DNA of 5,073 nt, taken from Chromatiales bacterium (GTDB taxonomy: Bacteria > Pseudomonadota > Gammaproteobacteria > Chromatiales > Chromatiaceae). Every line of letters starts with the position of its first letter. The stretch's first letter is position 1. Shown here in pieces: positions 1-5,073 of this stretch. A model generated the notes under the pieces. It did not search any database. It was given only the letters and a program-made list of their open reading frames with translations, and was not told where the DNA came from. The position numbers and the translations under genes were made by a program. Location: the NCBI GenBank assembly GCA_024639625.1, contig JAHEIA010000274.1, positions 1 through 5,073 on the forward strand, given 5' to 3'.

Positions 1-1140
1 GAGGAGCCTAGCGAAATGGTTCTCCGCAGTATAGACGGAGTCAAAGCGGGCCCGGGCGCTGCGGCCGAAGCCCTGCAGCCGATCCGGGTTGCCCAGCAGA
101 CGCAGACACTGGGCGGAAAGGTCCTCCGGATTGTCCCGCTCGAAGGTATATCCGGTCACCCCCTGCTCGATCATTTCCGGCAGGCCGCCGGTGTTGGCCG
201 CGACCAGCGGTCGCCCGAAAGCCAAAGCCTCGATGGCGGAGATGGGGCCGTTTTCGAGCCAGCGGCTGGGCTGGACACACACCGCTGCCTGCGCGTAATG
301 CTCGCTCAATTCAGCGTTGTCGATCTGCCCCAGAAAACGGACCTGTTGCGCGAGCCCCAGGCGCTGGGAGAGCCGTTGCAGCGCGCTGCGCTCCGGGCCG
401 TCGCCGATGACGGAAAGGCTCGCGGCCGGGTCCTGACGCAGCATCGAAGGCATCGCGCGCAGCAACACATCGACACCCTTCTCCGGGCTCAACCTGCCCA
501 CAAAAAGCAGCCGGTGGAGGTCAGGAAAGGCAAGCTGGGCGGGCGGTGGATGACGAATGAAGTTGGGGATATGTACTATGTTGGTCAGCCGCATGCTCCG
601 CCGCATCCAGTCCGCGAGCGCCCGCGACGGGCACACGAAAACATCTGCGAAGCGGGCCAGCATGGGCCGGTGAAGCGCAATCTTTAGCCAGCGCAGATCG
701 TGGTAAGCGAGGAAGCGCCAGCCTTCCGGGTTGGTGCGGCAGTTGGATATTAGACAGCGCCAGCCGAATCCAGTGGTACAGGGTTGGTTGTCGGGGCGGA
801 TCATCCATTTCCGCGGGCAAGTGTAGTTAAAGTCGTGCACGGTCATCACGACCGGTAGCCCAGCCTCTCGCGCCGCACGCAGGGGCCAGGGGGAAAGACG
901 CATCGATACGCTGTGCGCGTGGACCAGATCGGGGCGAACCCGGGAAATCGACTCGCGGACCTCCGCCAGGTAGCGGGGGCTGATCCAGCGACTCAAGAGA
1001 TCACTTTTCTTGGCGTCCAGCACCGGGCTGTAGACCTCGGCATAGTGTCCGCGTTCCCGGGTAGCCTCGACCAGGTGCTGGATGTAGCTGCGGATCCCGC
1101 CCGTACATTGCAGATCATCCGTGAGATGCAGAACGCGCAC
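1..1140 (-). CDS. Glycosyltransferase family 4 (GT-B fold), 3' end cut by window edge
   Basis: Translating the minus strand from GTG at 1140 gives 380 codons without a stop, running off the window at base 1. It is a cytoplasmic GT4 retaining glycosyltransferase that would move a sugar from a nucleotide-sugar donor to a glycan acceptor. The N-terminal Rossmann half has the glycine turn TGGIRSY (13-19), the acceptor-side VHAHS (73-77) and VHDFNYTCP (101-109). The C-terminal donor half has LLFVGRLSPEKG (211-222), VIGDGPE (244-250), the E-x7-E pair E296/E304 in RWLENGPISAIEAL, and NTGGLPEMI (316-324). Four cysteines (C108, C121, C129, C134) form an insert seen in some GT4 enzymes. The last visible residues (TAENHFARLL) resemble the final GT4 helix, so probably only a few tens of residues are missing. 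It follows the GT2 gene after 3 bases, in the same frame, so the two are almost certainly co-transcribed. The donor and acceptor sugars cannot be told. Confidence 0.93.
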   Translation of the reverse strand, partial: MRVLHLTDDLQCTGGIRSYIQHLVEATRERGHYAEVYSPVLDAKKSDLLSRWISPRYLAEVRESISRVRPDLVHAHSVSMRLSPWPLRAAREAGLPVVMTVHDFNYTCPRKWMIRPDNQPCTTGFGWRCLISNCRTNPEGWRFLAYHDLRWLKIALHRPMLARFADVFVCPSRALADWMRRSMRLTNIVHIPNFIRHPPPAQLAFPDLHRLLFVGRLSPEKGVDVLLRAMPSMLRQDPAASLSVIGDGPERSALQRLSQRLGLAQQVRFLGQIDNAELSEHYAQAAVCVQPSRWLENGPISAIEALAFGRPLVAANTGGLPEMIEQGVTGYTFERDNPEDLSAQCLRLLGNPDRLQGFGRSARARFDSVYTAENHFARLL

Positions 1141-1143
1141 CGC

Positions 1144-2037
1144 TCAGCCCCCCTGCACACGCAGCGCCCTCAGGGCGCTTGGCAACGAGTACACCCGGTA
1201 GGCAAACAAGATCAGCAGGGCCGGCAGGAGTTCGTAGTAGCGAAATCCCGCATTCCTGCGATAGCGCACCAAGCGGTAAGCGTCGAGTCCGCCTCGAGCC
1301 AGGACCGCGAACAACACTCCCAGTATCCCGGCGCGAACCAGGCCCGCATAGCGCACCGAAGGATTCAGCAGGCGCAGGCGAACAAAGCTGCTGCCATAAC
1401 GCGCCCCCCGGCGGAAGAACTCCGCGAGCTTGGGATCGGGCCGATGCAGGACTGTGATCTCGGGACGGAACACGACCCGTTCGCCAGCCTGACGCAGGCG
1501 GTGGCAGAAATCGACATCTCCACCCGCGGGTAATCCGGGGTCGAACGGGAATCTGCTCGCCAGGCGCCGCGAGACCCCGAGGTTGCAGGTCGGCACGGTC
1601 GCCACGTCCTTCGCCTGGGAACCCTGGAACTCGCCGAAATCGGCGATGCCGACCAGCCGCGTGAGAAAGCGGCCGCGGTGCACGATCCGGCCGCCAACGG
1701 CGCCGACCCGCTCGGCCTGCAGAACCGAAAGCAGTTTGGCAAGCCAATCCGACGGCGCAACGCAATCGGAATCGATAAAGGCCAAATAGCGCCCGGCAGC
1801 GCCCTCGACTCCGTGTTGCCGGGAGGTGTCCGCACCCCCGTGCACCTTGCGGATCAGCCGCGCCAGCGGGAACTCGGTTGCGACGGCATCGCTCGTGCCA
1901 TCGGTACTACCGTCGTCTACCACCAGAATTTCGCGCCGGTTTGCCGGCAAGCTTTGCTGATCCAGGGAGCGGAGGCAATCGAGCAATCTTCGCTTATCAT
2001 TGTAGGTCACTATGATGACTGTAACGTCGATTGACAT
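1144..2037 (-). CDS. Glycosyltransferase family 2 (GT-A fold) with C-terminal membrane segments
   Basis: A 297-residue inverting glycosyltransferase that would transfer a sugar from a nucleotide donor at the cytoplasmic face of the inner membrane. The start is ATG 2037, preceded by AAGGA with a 7-base spacer; an in-frame GTG at 2076 has no such site and would add 13 polar residues before the first strand. Motifs in order: VIIVTYND (7-14), the nucleotide-binding VVDDGSTDGT (39-48), a DxD-type metal site FIDSD (87-91), CNLGVSRR (151-158) and GGDVDFCHRL (172-181). In the last motif most relatives read GED; here the acidic pair is reduced to a single D174. Residues about 231-247 and 267-285 are hydrophobic and probably anchor the protein or form an amphipathic platform. 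Length is normal for soluble or tail-anchored GT2 enzymes. It is the first gene of the leftward unit, upstream of the GT4 gene. The acceptor is unknown; rhamnosyl- or other polysaccharide transferases are typical of this group. Confidence 0.93.
   Translation of the reverse strand: MSIDVTVIIVTYNDKRRLLDCLRSLDQQSLPANRREILVVDDGSTDGTSDAVATEFPLARLIRKVHGGADTSRQHGVEGAAGRYLAFIDSDCVAPSDWLAKLLSVLQAERVGAVGGRIVHRGRFLTRLVGIADFGEFQGSQAKDVATVPTCNLGVSRRLASRFPFDPGLPAGGDVDFCHRLRQAGERVVFRPEITVLHRPDPKLAEFFRRGARYGSSFVRLRLLNPSVRYAGLVRAGILGVLFAVLARGGLDAYRLVRYRRNAGFRYYELLPALLILFAYRVYSLPSALRALRVQGG
1148..1154 (-). promoter_or_regulatory. Ribosome binding site for the leftward GT4 gene
   Basis: The minus strand reads AGGGGGG, 7 bases before the GTG at 1140. 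The site lies inside the last codons of the upstream GT2 gene. It supports GTG 1140 as the start, since the only in-frame codon between the GT2 stop and this GTG is GCG, so the frame cannot begin further upstream. Confidence 0.6.
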
Positions 2038-2044
2038 CAGCGAA

Positions 2045-2049
2045 TCCTT
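2045..2049 (-). promoter_or_regulatory. Shine-Dalgarno site that fixes the GT2 start
   Basis: The minus strand reads AAGGA, 7 bases from ATG 2037. This is good spacing and decides against the in-frame GTG at 2076. Confidence 0.75.
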
Positions 2050-2262
2050 GTTTCGCACCTGGCGGAGTTCCGGCACCGGCTCAGAACAGCGAGGCGCCTT
2101 TGCCGTTTCCGACTCTGGGGACAGGCATTCCTATCAGCCCAAGCCCGTGGTGACAGGAGCGGGCATCCCCCACACGGGGCAAACCGACAGCCCGTCGACG
2201 ATAAACCGCGATCCAGAGCCGGTCAACGCCAGAAACCGCCGCAGGCCGCAGCCCAACAAGGC

Positions 2263-2282
2263 GCGGGGAGAGCGAACCCCGC
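2263..2282 (+). repeat. GC-rich inverted repeat (hairpin)
   Basis: GCGGGG (2263-2268) and CCCCGC (2277-2282) form a perfect 6-bp GC stem with an 8-base loop, followed on the plus strand by TTT. This is too short a T run for a confident intrinsic terminator. It lies about 170 bases before the rightward GT4 start and could be part of that gene's leader or a chance structure in GC-rich DNA. Confidence 0.35.
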
Positions 2283-2445
2283 TTTCGGCGTTCTGCTGCA
2301 TGCCGGGATCCTCGAATTCCCCACCGCTTCTGAAACATGTGCTCGACCATGCTGACCCACAGCTTGCGCTGGCAGGGCTTGCTCGGTGGCCGGGATCGCG
2401 TCGCCAACCCCATAGTCGTCATCATCCAATGCGCACAATCCGCCC

Positions 2446-2450
2446 GGAGG
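2446..2450 (+). promoter_or_regulatory. Shine-Dalgarno site for the rightward GT4
   Basis: GGAGG ends 4 bases before GTG 2455. The match to the anti-Shine-Dalgarno core is strong, though the spacing is on the short side. It supports the GTG start, which also places the conserved N-terminal strand at the usual position for the family. Confidence 0.65.
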
Positions 2451-2454
2451 GCGC

Positions 2455-3678
2455 GTGAAAGGCCGTGTCCTGTCAGTTTCCTCGAGTCTCCCGCGCTGGC
2501 AGGGTGACAGCACAACCGCGTTCGTACTTGATCTGGCGCGCTGTCTCAAAGATCTGGACTGGGATGTGGAGATCCTCGCCCCCCACGCACCGCGGGCGGC
2601 ACGCCAGGAAAGGCTGCAGGGGGTCGCCGTCCGCCGCTTCCGCTACCTGTGGCCAAGCGCCGCCCAAACCCTATGCTACAACGGTGGCGCCCTGATCAAC
2701 CTGCGTAAGAATCCAGCGCGTTGGCTGCAGGTGCCCGCATTCCTCAGCAGCGAAACCCTGGCGTTGGCACGGCTCGCGGCAAGCGAGCGCTATTCCTTGC
2801 TGCACTCCCATTGGCTGGTTCCCCAAGGGGCGTTGGGGGCCATGATCGCCCGATTAGCTGGTATACCACATGTGGTGACGGTCCACGGAAGCGATGTCCT
2901 GGCGCTGCGCGGAGCCTGGATCGATCCGGTAAAGCGCTGGGCTCTCACCCACTCGGATGCCATCACGGCAAACAGCCGTGCGACCCGGGACGCTGTCATC
3001 CGGCTCGGTGCGCCCGCCGAACGCGTTCATCTCTGTCCGATGGGGGTCGATCCGAAGCGCAGTCCGGACAGCGCTCGCGTCCGCGCCATACGTCGGAGCC
3101 ACAAGACAGCGCCCGGGCCGCTCCTCGCGTTCGCCGGGCGCATGGTCGCGGAAAAAGGCGTGCAGGACCTGCTCGACTCCCTGGCGATGCTGCGCAAGAA
3201 GCTGCCCTGCGTAAGGGCCATGCTCATTGGGGACGGGCCGGAGCGGGCCCTTTTCGAGGCCCAGGCACGCACCCTCGGTCTCACGGACAGCGTGGTTTTT
3301 CTCGGATGGCTCGATCCCGACGAGCTTCTGGCACACCTGTCGGCCGCGGATATCTTCGTCGGACCATCTTGGTTCGAGGCGCAGGGGCTGGTGTTCCTCG
3401 AGGCGATGCTGGCGCGAACCCCGGTCGTCGCTACGCATACCGGAGGCATAGGCGATTTTGTACGCCACGAAGAGACCGGGTTACTGGTCGACAAGCGGCA
3501 ACCCGCGCAGCTCGCGGAAGCCGTGTTGCGCCTGCATCGCGACCCAGACCTCGCACGACGCATTGCGGCTGCGGGAATGTCCCTGGCAGAGACAGAGTAC
3601 GCCTGGCCGGTTTGCGCGCAGCGATTCTCAGCACTCTTCTCCCGGCTTGCAGGCGCGCAAACAACTCACCGGGCCTGA
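2455..3678 (+). CDS. Glycosyltransferase family 4 (GT-B fold), complete
   Basis: A 407-residue retaining glycosyltransferase, full length for the family, starting at GTG and ending at TGA 3676-3678. It is expected in the cytoplasm or peripherally on the inner membrane, adding a sugar to a lipid-linked glycan. The N-terminal half opens with VLSVSSSLPRWQGDST (5-20), the pattern common to polysaccharide GT4 enzymes, then HSHWLVPQG (117-125), VTVHGSDV (141-148) and TANSRATRD (171-179). The donor-binding half has FAGRMVAEKGVQDLL (226-240), LIGDGPERA (257-265), FLGWL (282-286), the E-x7-E pair E308/E316 in WFEAQGLVFLEAML, and HTGGIGDFV (328-336). No signal peptide or membrane segment is seen. It is transcribed away from the GT2/GT4 pair, and its donor-half motifs resemble those of the leftward GT4, so the two are paralogues of the same broad family, not recent duplicates. 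The sugar specificity cannot be read from sequence. Confidence 0.95.
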   Translation: MKGRVLSVSSSLPRWQGDSTTAFVLDLARCLKDLDWDVEILAPHAPRAARQERLQGVAVRRFRYLWPSAAQTLCYNGGALINLRKNPARWLQVPAFLSSETLALARLAASERYSLLHSHWLVPQGALGAMIARLAGIPHVVTVHGSDVLALRGAWIDPVKRWALTHSDAITANSRATRDAVIRLGAPAERVHLCPMGVDPKRSPDSARVRAIRRSHKTAPGPLLAFAGRMVAEKGVQDLLDSLAMLRKKLPCVRAMLIGDGPERALFEAQARTLGLTDSVVFLGWLDPDELLAHLSAADIFVGPSWFEAQGLVFLEAMLARTPVVATHTGGIGDFVRHEETGLLVDKRQPAQLAEAVLRLHRDPDLARRIAAAGMSLAETEYAWPVCAQRFSALFSRLAGAQTTHRA

Positions 3679-3685
3679 CTTGGTA

Positions 3686-3713
3686 ACACCGGACCATTCG
3701 CGAGTACTGGTGT
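3686..3713 (+). terminator. Possible hairpin after the rightward GT4 (weak terminator candidate)
   Basis: ACACCGG (3686-3692) can pair with CTGGTGT (3707-3713) through 7 bp including one G-U pair, with a 14-base loop, starting 8 bases after the stop codon. No T run follows, so it is a poor intrinsic terminator. It ends right beside the broken edge of the IS5 remnant. Confidence 0.2.
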
Positions 3714-3714
3714 C

Positions 3715-3900
3715 CTGCAGCATGCGTACTGCACCGACCCGACAACACCCCGCCCCCTTGCGCTTAGGAGAAGACGGCTCAATGGGCTGCGTCAACGCTT
3801 TCCACAGCAGAATGGCTTCCGCTTTGTCAAGAAACTGTTCTTTGCGCGTATTCTTGCGAAACTTCTCGAAACCGCCGTCTGCCAGAGATTCCTGCCGCAT
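3715..3900 (-). pseudogene. Truncated IS5-family transposase, N-terminal remnant
   Basis: From ATG 3900, with GGAG 10 bases upstream, the minus strand encodes about 61 residues matching the start of IS5-family (InsH-like, DUF772-type N-terminal domain) transposases. Landmarks in order are ESLADGGFEKF, NTRKEQFLDKAEAIL, LWKAL, IEPSSPKRKGAG, then VGAVRML; relatives typically read TRRE-FL-ME-I, PW--L, IEP-YPK and ERMLR. After RML the resemblance stops abruptly at about 3715 and the frame continues into unrelated sequence over the end of the GT4 gene. The remaining roughly 80 percent of the protein, including the DDE catalytic core, is missing. Two cysteines replace the usual Arg-Pro after GAG and PSSPK replaces P-YPK, suggesting decay. 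It cannot transpose. An in-frame ATG at 3909 is an alternative start. Confidence 0.75.
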
Positions 3901-3958
3901 TGGGGTCATTCTCCGGTGATCGGTTCGTTAGGTTGTATTATCACCAGAGGAAGGAGTT

Positions 3959-3977
3959 AATCAGGGGTTCGCTGATT
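3959..3977. repeat. Short inverted repeat near the presumed IS5 end
   Basis: AATCAG (3959-3964) and CTGATT (3972-3977) are perfect inverted arms around a 7-base spacer, about 60 bases upstream of the transposase start on the minus strand. That is about where the outer end of an IS5-type element would fall. Whether it is part of the terminal inverted repeat cannot be shown, since the partner end is lost. Confidence 0.35.
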
Positions 3978-4173
3978 TGCAGGTCGATTCCGTAGGCTCA
4001 TCGCTCGAGGTCAAAGAATGGCAGCGCCGGGGGGAATGTTAGGGTTTCGCAGAGGCATCTGGTGGGTCACCAGCCCTCGACGGGGTTTCCTATTGGGAAG
4101 TTCAGGGGCTGCGACAGCGCTGGCGCTCAGGGGTGCGGTATCTCTGCCCGCAGCAGTGAGAGCGGTGACAAGA

Positions 4174-4178
4174 GCAGG
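4174..4178 (+). promoter_or_regulatory. Weak ribosome site for the probable TTG start
   Basis: GCAGG ends 7 bases before TTG 4186. It is a partial match only, but the spacing is right and no better candidate exists between the in-frame stop TAG 4180-4182 and the first transmembrane segment. Confidence 0.35.
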
Positions 4179-4185
4179 CTAGATT

Positions 4186-5073
4186 TTGCTGGTTTCAAAA
4201 CAAGAACTGGATCCAGATGACCGAGGCGGGGCTCGGCTGGCTTGCGCCGCTGTTGCCGCGGGAATCGTTCTGCATCTGTTTCACTACTTCCAATGCCGTT
4301 CGATGTGGTTCGACGAAGCCTGCCTCGCCTTGAATATCGTTCGTCGGGGGTTTGGCGAGCTCGCACAGCCTCTGGAGTTCCACCAAGCCGCTCCGGTTGG
4401 TTTCCTGTGGCTGGAGAAGATGGTGTCGCTCCTGCTGGGCGAGGGCGAATTGGCACTTCGGTTCCTGCTGACGGTCAGCGGCATCGTCTCCTTGCTCTTG
4501 TTCGCCCGAATTGTCCGATCGGTGGTTCCGCCAAAGGGAGCGTTGATTGCAATCCTGTTGTTCGGATTGTCCTGGCCACTCGTTCGCTATGCCACCGAGG
4601 TCAAACCATACGCCATCGATTGCCTCGTGGCGGTCGTGGTTTGGTGGATGGTGCTGCAGGTAGAGCGGAAGCAGCTTGGCGTTCTGAGCGCAGCGGCATT
4701 CGGTATCGTCGGCGGTGTTCTTGTCTGGTGCTCCTTCCCCGCGGTGTTTGTGCTGGCGGGCGCCGTGCTGGCACTTGGTTTGCGAGCGGTGCTGCTCAGA
4801 GATTGGACGGTGTTGGATCGAACCTTGATCGCTGGAGGGATTTGGGCCGTCAGCAGTCTGCTCTTTTACGTAACCGTGCTGCGTGCGCTCAATGCTGACT
4901 CCTACTTCGCGGAGTTCTGGCATGAGACCTTCATGCCCTTGCCGCCATGGTCAATGGAGTGGTTGCGATGGGTGTTACACGCGGGAGGGGCCGTGCTGCG
5001 GAGTACATTGGGGCTACCTTTCTCGATCGCCGCGGTCGCGGCTGGTGCTGTCGGGACGGTTTCCCTGGTCCGA
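4186..5073 (+). CDS. GT39/ArnT/PMT-like membrane glycosyltransferase, 3' end cut by window edge
   Basis: The frame is open from after TAG 4180 to the window end, giving 296 residues from TTG 4186. It is an integral inner-membrane glycosyltransferase of the GT-C type, which would take a sugar from a polyprenyl-phosphate donor and use it on the periplasmic side. A first hydrophobic helix (about 17-35) leads into SMWFDEACLALNIV (39-52), where D43-E44 is the acidic pair at the start of the first periplasmic loop. Next come FHQAAPVGFLWLEK (65-78), RYATEVKPYAID (134-145) with E138 and K140, and EFWHETFMPLPP (243-254), all in the order usual for this group. Further hydrophobic stretches lie near 89-107, 118-134, 144-158, 170-200 and 213-231. 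The C-terminal half is outside the window. The first ATG is 4303, but starting there would delete the first helix, so TTG 4186 is preferred; CTG 4189 or ATT 4183 are possible. It lies in the same direction as the GT4 gene, 507 bases downstream across the IS5 scar. Confidence 0.85.
   Translation, partial: MLVSKQELDPDDRGGARLACAAVAAGIVLHLFHYFQCRSMWFDEACLALNIVRRGFGELAQPLEFHQAAPVGFLWLEKMVSLLLGEGELALRFLLTVSGIVSLLLFARIVRSVVPPKGALIAILLFGLSWPLVRYATEVKPYAIDCLVAVVVWWMVLQVERKQLGVLSAAAFGIVGGVLVWCSFPAVFVLAGAVLALGLRAVLLRDWTVLDRTLIAGGIWAVSSLLFYVTVLRALNADSYFAEFWHETFMPLPPWSMEWLRWVLHAGGAVLRSTLGLPFSIAAVAAGAVGTVSLVR

Larger units (their letters stand above)
2038..2454. other. Divergent intergenic region, no convincing gene
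   Basis: This 417-base gap separates the leftward GT2 from the rightward GT4, so promoters for both units should lie here. I could not pick a convincing -35/-10 pair on either strand, and no JUMPstart/ops element (GGCGGTAG) is present. Open frames cross it on both strands, but their products are Arg/Pro/Gly-rich, have no recognisable domain, and the longer ones run into the flanking genes. The stretch contains a GC-rich hairpin at 2263-2282, a smaller CCCC/GGGG hairpin at 2168-2179, and two loosely similar stretches with GACAGG and GGCAT (about 2119-2130 and 2151-2170). It may hold a long leader or an intergenic repeat; neither is proven. Confidence 0.55.
3901..4185. other. Spacer between the IS5 remnant and the membrane glycosyltransferase
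   Basis: This holds what would be the upstream end of the IS5 copy and then unassigned sequence. The first 80 bases or so look poorer in G and C than the rest of the window. On the minus strand GATAAT (3942-3937) resembles a -10 box for the dead transposase, without a good -35. Short open frames (for example 4036-4182 on the plus strand) lack proper ribosome sites and recognisable content. A promoter for the gene at 4186 must lie here if it is not read through from the GT4 gene; I could not identify one. Confidence 0.5.

Noticed and set aside
16..687. 223-residue plus-strand open frame at the left edge
   Set aside because: It is antisense to a GT4 gene whose motifs are all present on the minus strand; its own product is a low-complexity shadow without domain features.
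2038..2076. Upstream GTG 2076 as the start of the GT2
   Set aside because: There is no Shine-Dalgarno site, whereas ATG 2037 has AAGGA at 7 bases and matches where the family fold begins.
2038..2454. JUMPstart/ops element or PEP-CTERM-type signature, common near polysaccharide clusters
   Set aside because: No GGCGGTAG core and no PEP motif followed by a hydrophobic and arginine-rich tail was found on either strand.
2012..2515. Overlapping open frames on both strands of the divergent spacer
   Set aside because: They overlap the starts of flanking genes, lack ribosome sites and domains, and have shadow-like composition. I could not match either to a known family.
2721..3686. 321-residue plus-strand frame overlapping the rightward GT4
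   Set aside because: It lies in another frame of a well-supported GT4, and its product is Arg/Gly/Ala-rich as expected for an off-frame reading of GC-rich DNA.
4036..4182. 48-residue plus-strand frame just before and in frame with the membrane glycosyltransferase
   Set aside because: The G-rich stretch abuts the ATG with no usable spacing, the product has no recognisable features, and it could equally be chance.
4195..4923. 242-residue minus-strand frame under the membrane glycosyltransferase
   Set aside because: It is Gln/His-rich with no domain, and is antisense to a frame carrying ordered GT39-like motifs and transmembrane segments.
1..5073. tRNA, rRNA or CRISPR array
   Set aside because: I saw no regularly spaced repeats and no tRNA-like T-arm with matching acceptor stem; the coding frames account for most of the window.

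Overview
This is a GC-rich stretch with dense coding on both strands. It looks like part of a surface-polysaccharide (O-antigen, capsule or exopolysaccharide) glycosyltransferase cluster from a proteobacterium. A gammaproteobacterium is the best guess, from base composition, protein style and the kind of insertion-sequence remnant present, but no taxonomic marker lies in the window and this is inference.

Layout. Bases 1-2037 hold two genes read leftward. A family-2 glycosyltransferase with a membrane-anchored C-terminus (2037 down to 1144) comes first, followed after only 3 bases by a family-4 glycosyltransferase (1140 down to 1, cut by the window edge). A 417-base divergent spacer (2038-2454) contains no convincing gene. 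A second, complete family-4 glycosyltransferase is read rightward (2455-3678). A 507-base gap (3679-4185) follows, which contains the N-terminal piece of an IS5-family transposase on the minus strand (about 3900-3715). The last gene (4186 to beyond 5073, rightward) is a multi-spanning membrane glycosyltransferase of the GT39/ArnT/PMT-like type, cut by the window edge.

Working together. The two soluble GT4 enzymes and the GT2 enzyme would add sugars from nucleotide-sugar donors to a lipid-linked glycan on the cytoplasmic face of the inner membrane. The GT39-like protein would use a polyprenyl-phosphate sugar on the periplasmic side. No flippase, polymerase, export or sugar-nucleotide synthesis gene is in view, so the polymer and the sugars cannot be named.

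I found no RNA gene, CRISPR array, attachment site or clearly new system. The more noteworthy points are the IS5 scar inside the cluster, the GT2/GT4 pair sharing one reading frame across a single stop codon, and start-codon use (GTG, GTG and a probable TTG, with only the GT2 using ATG).
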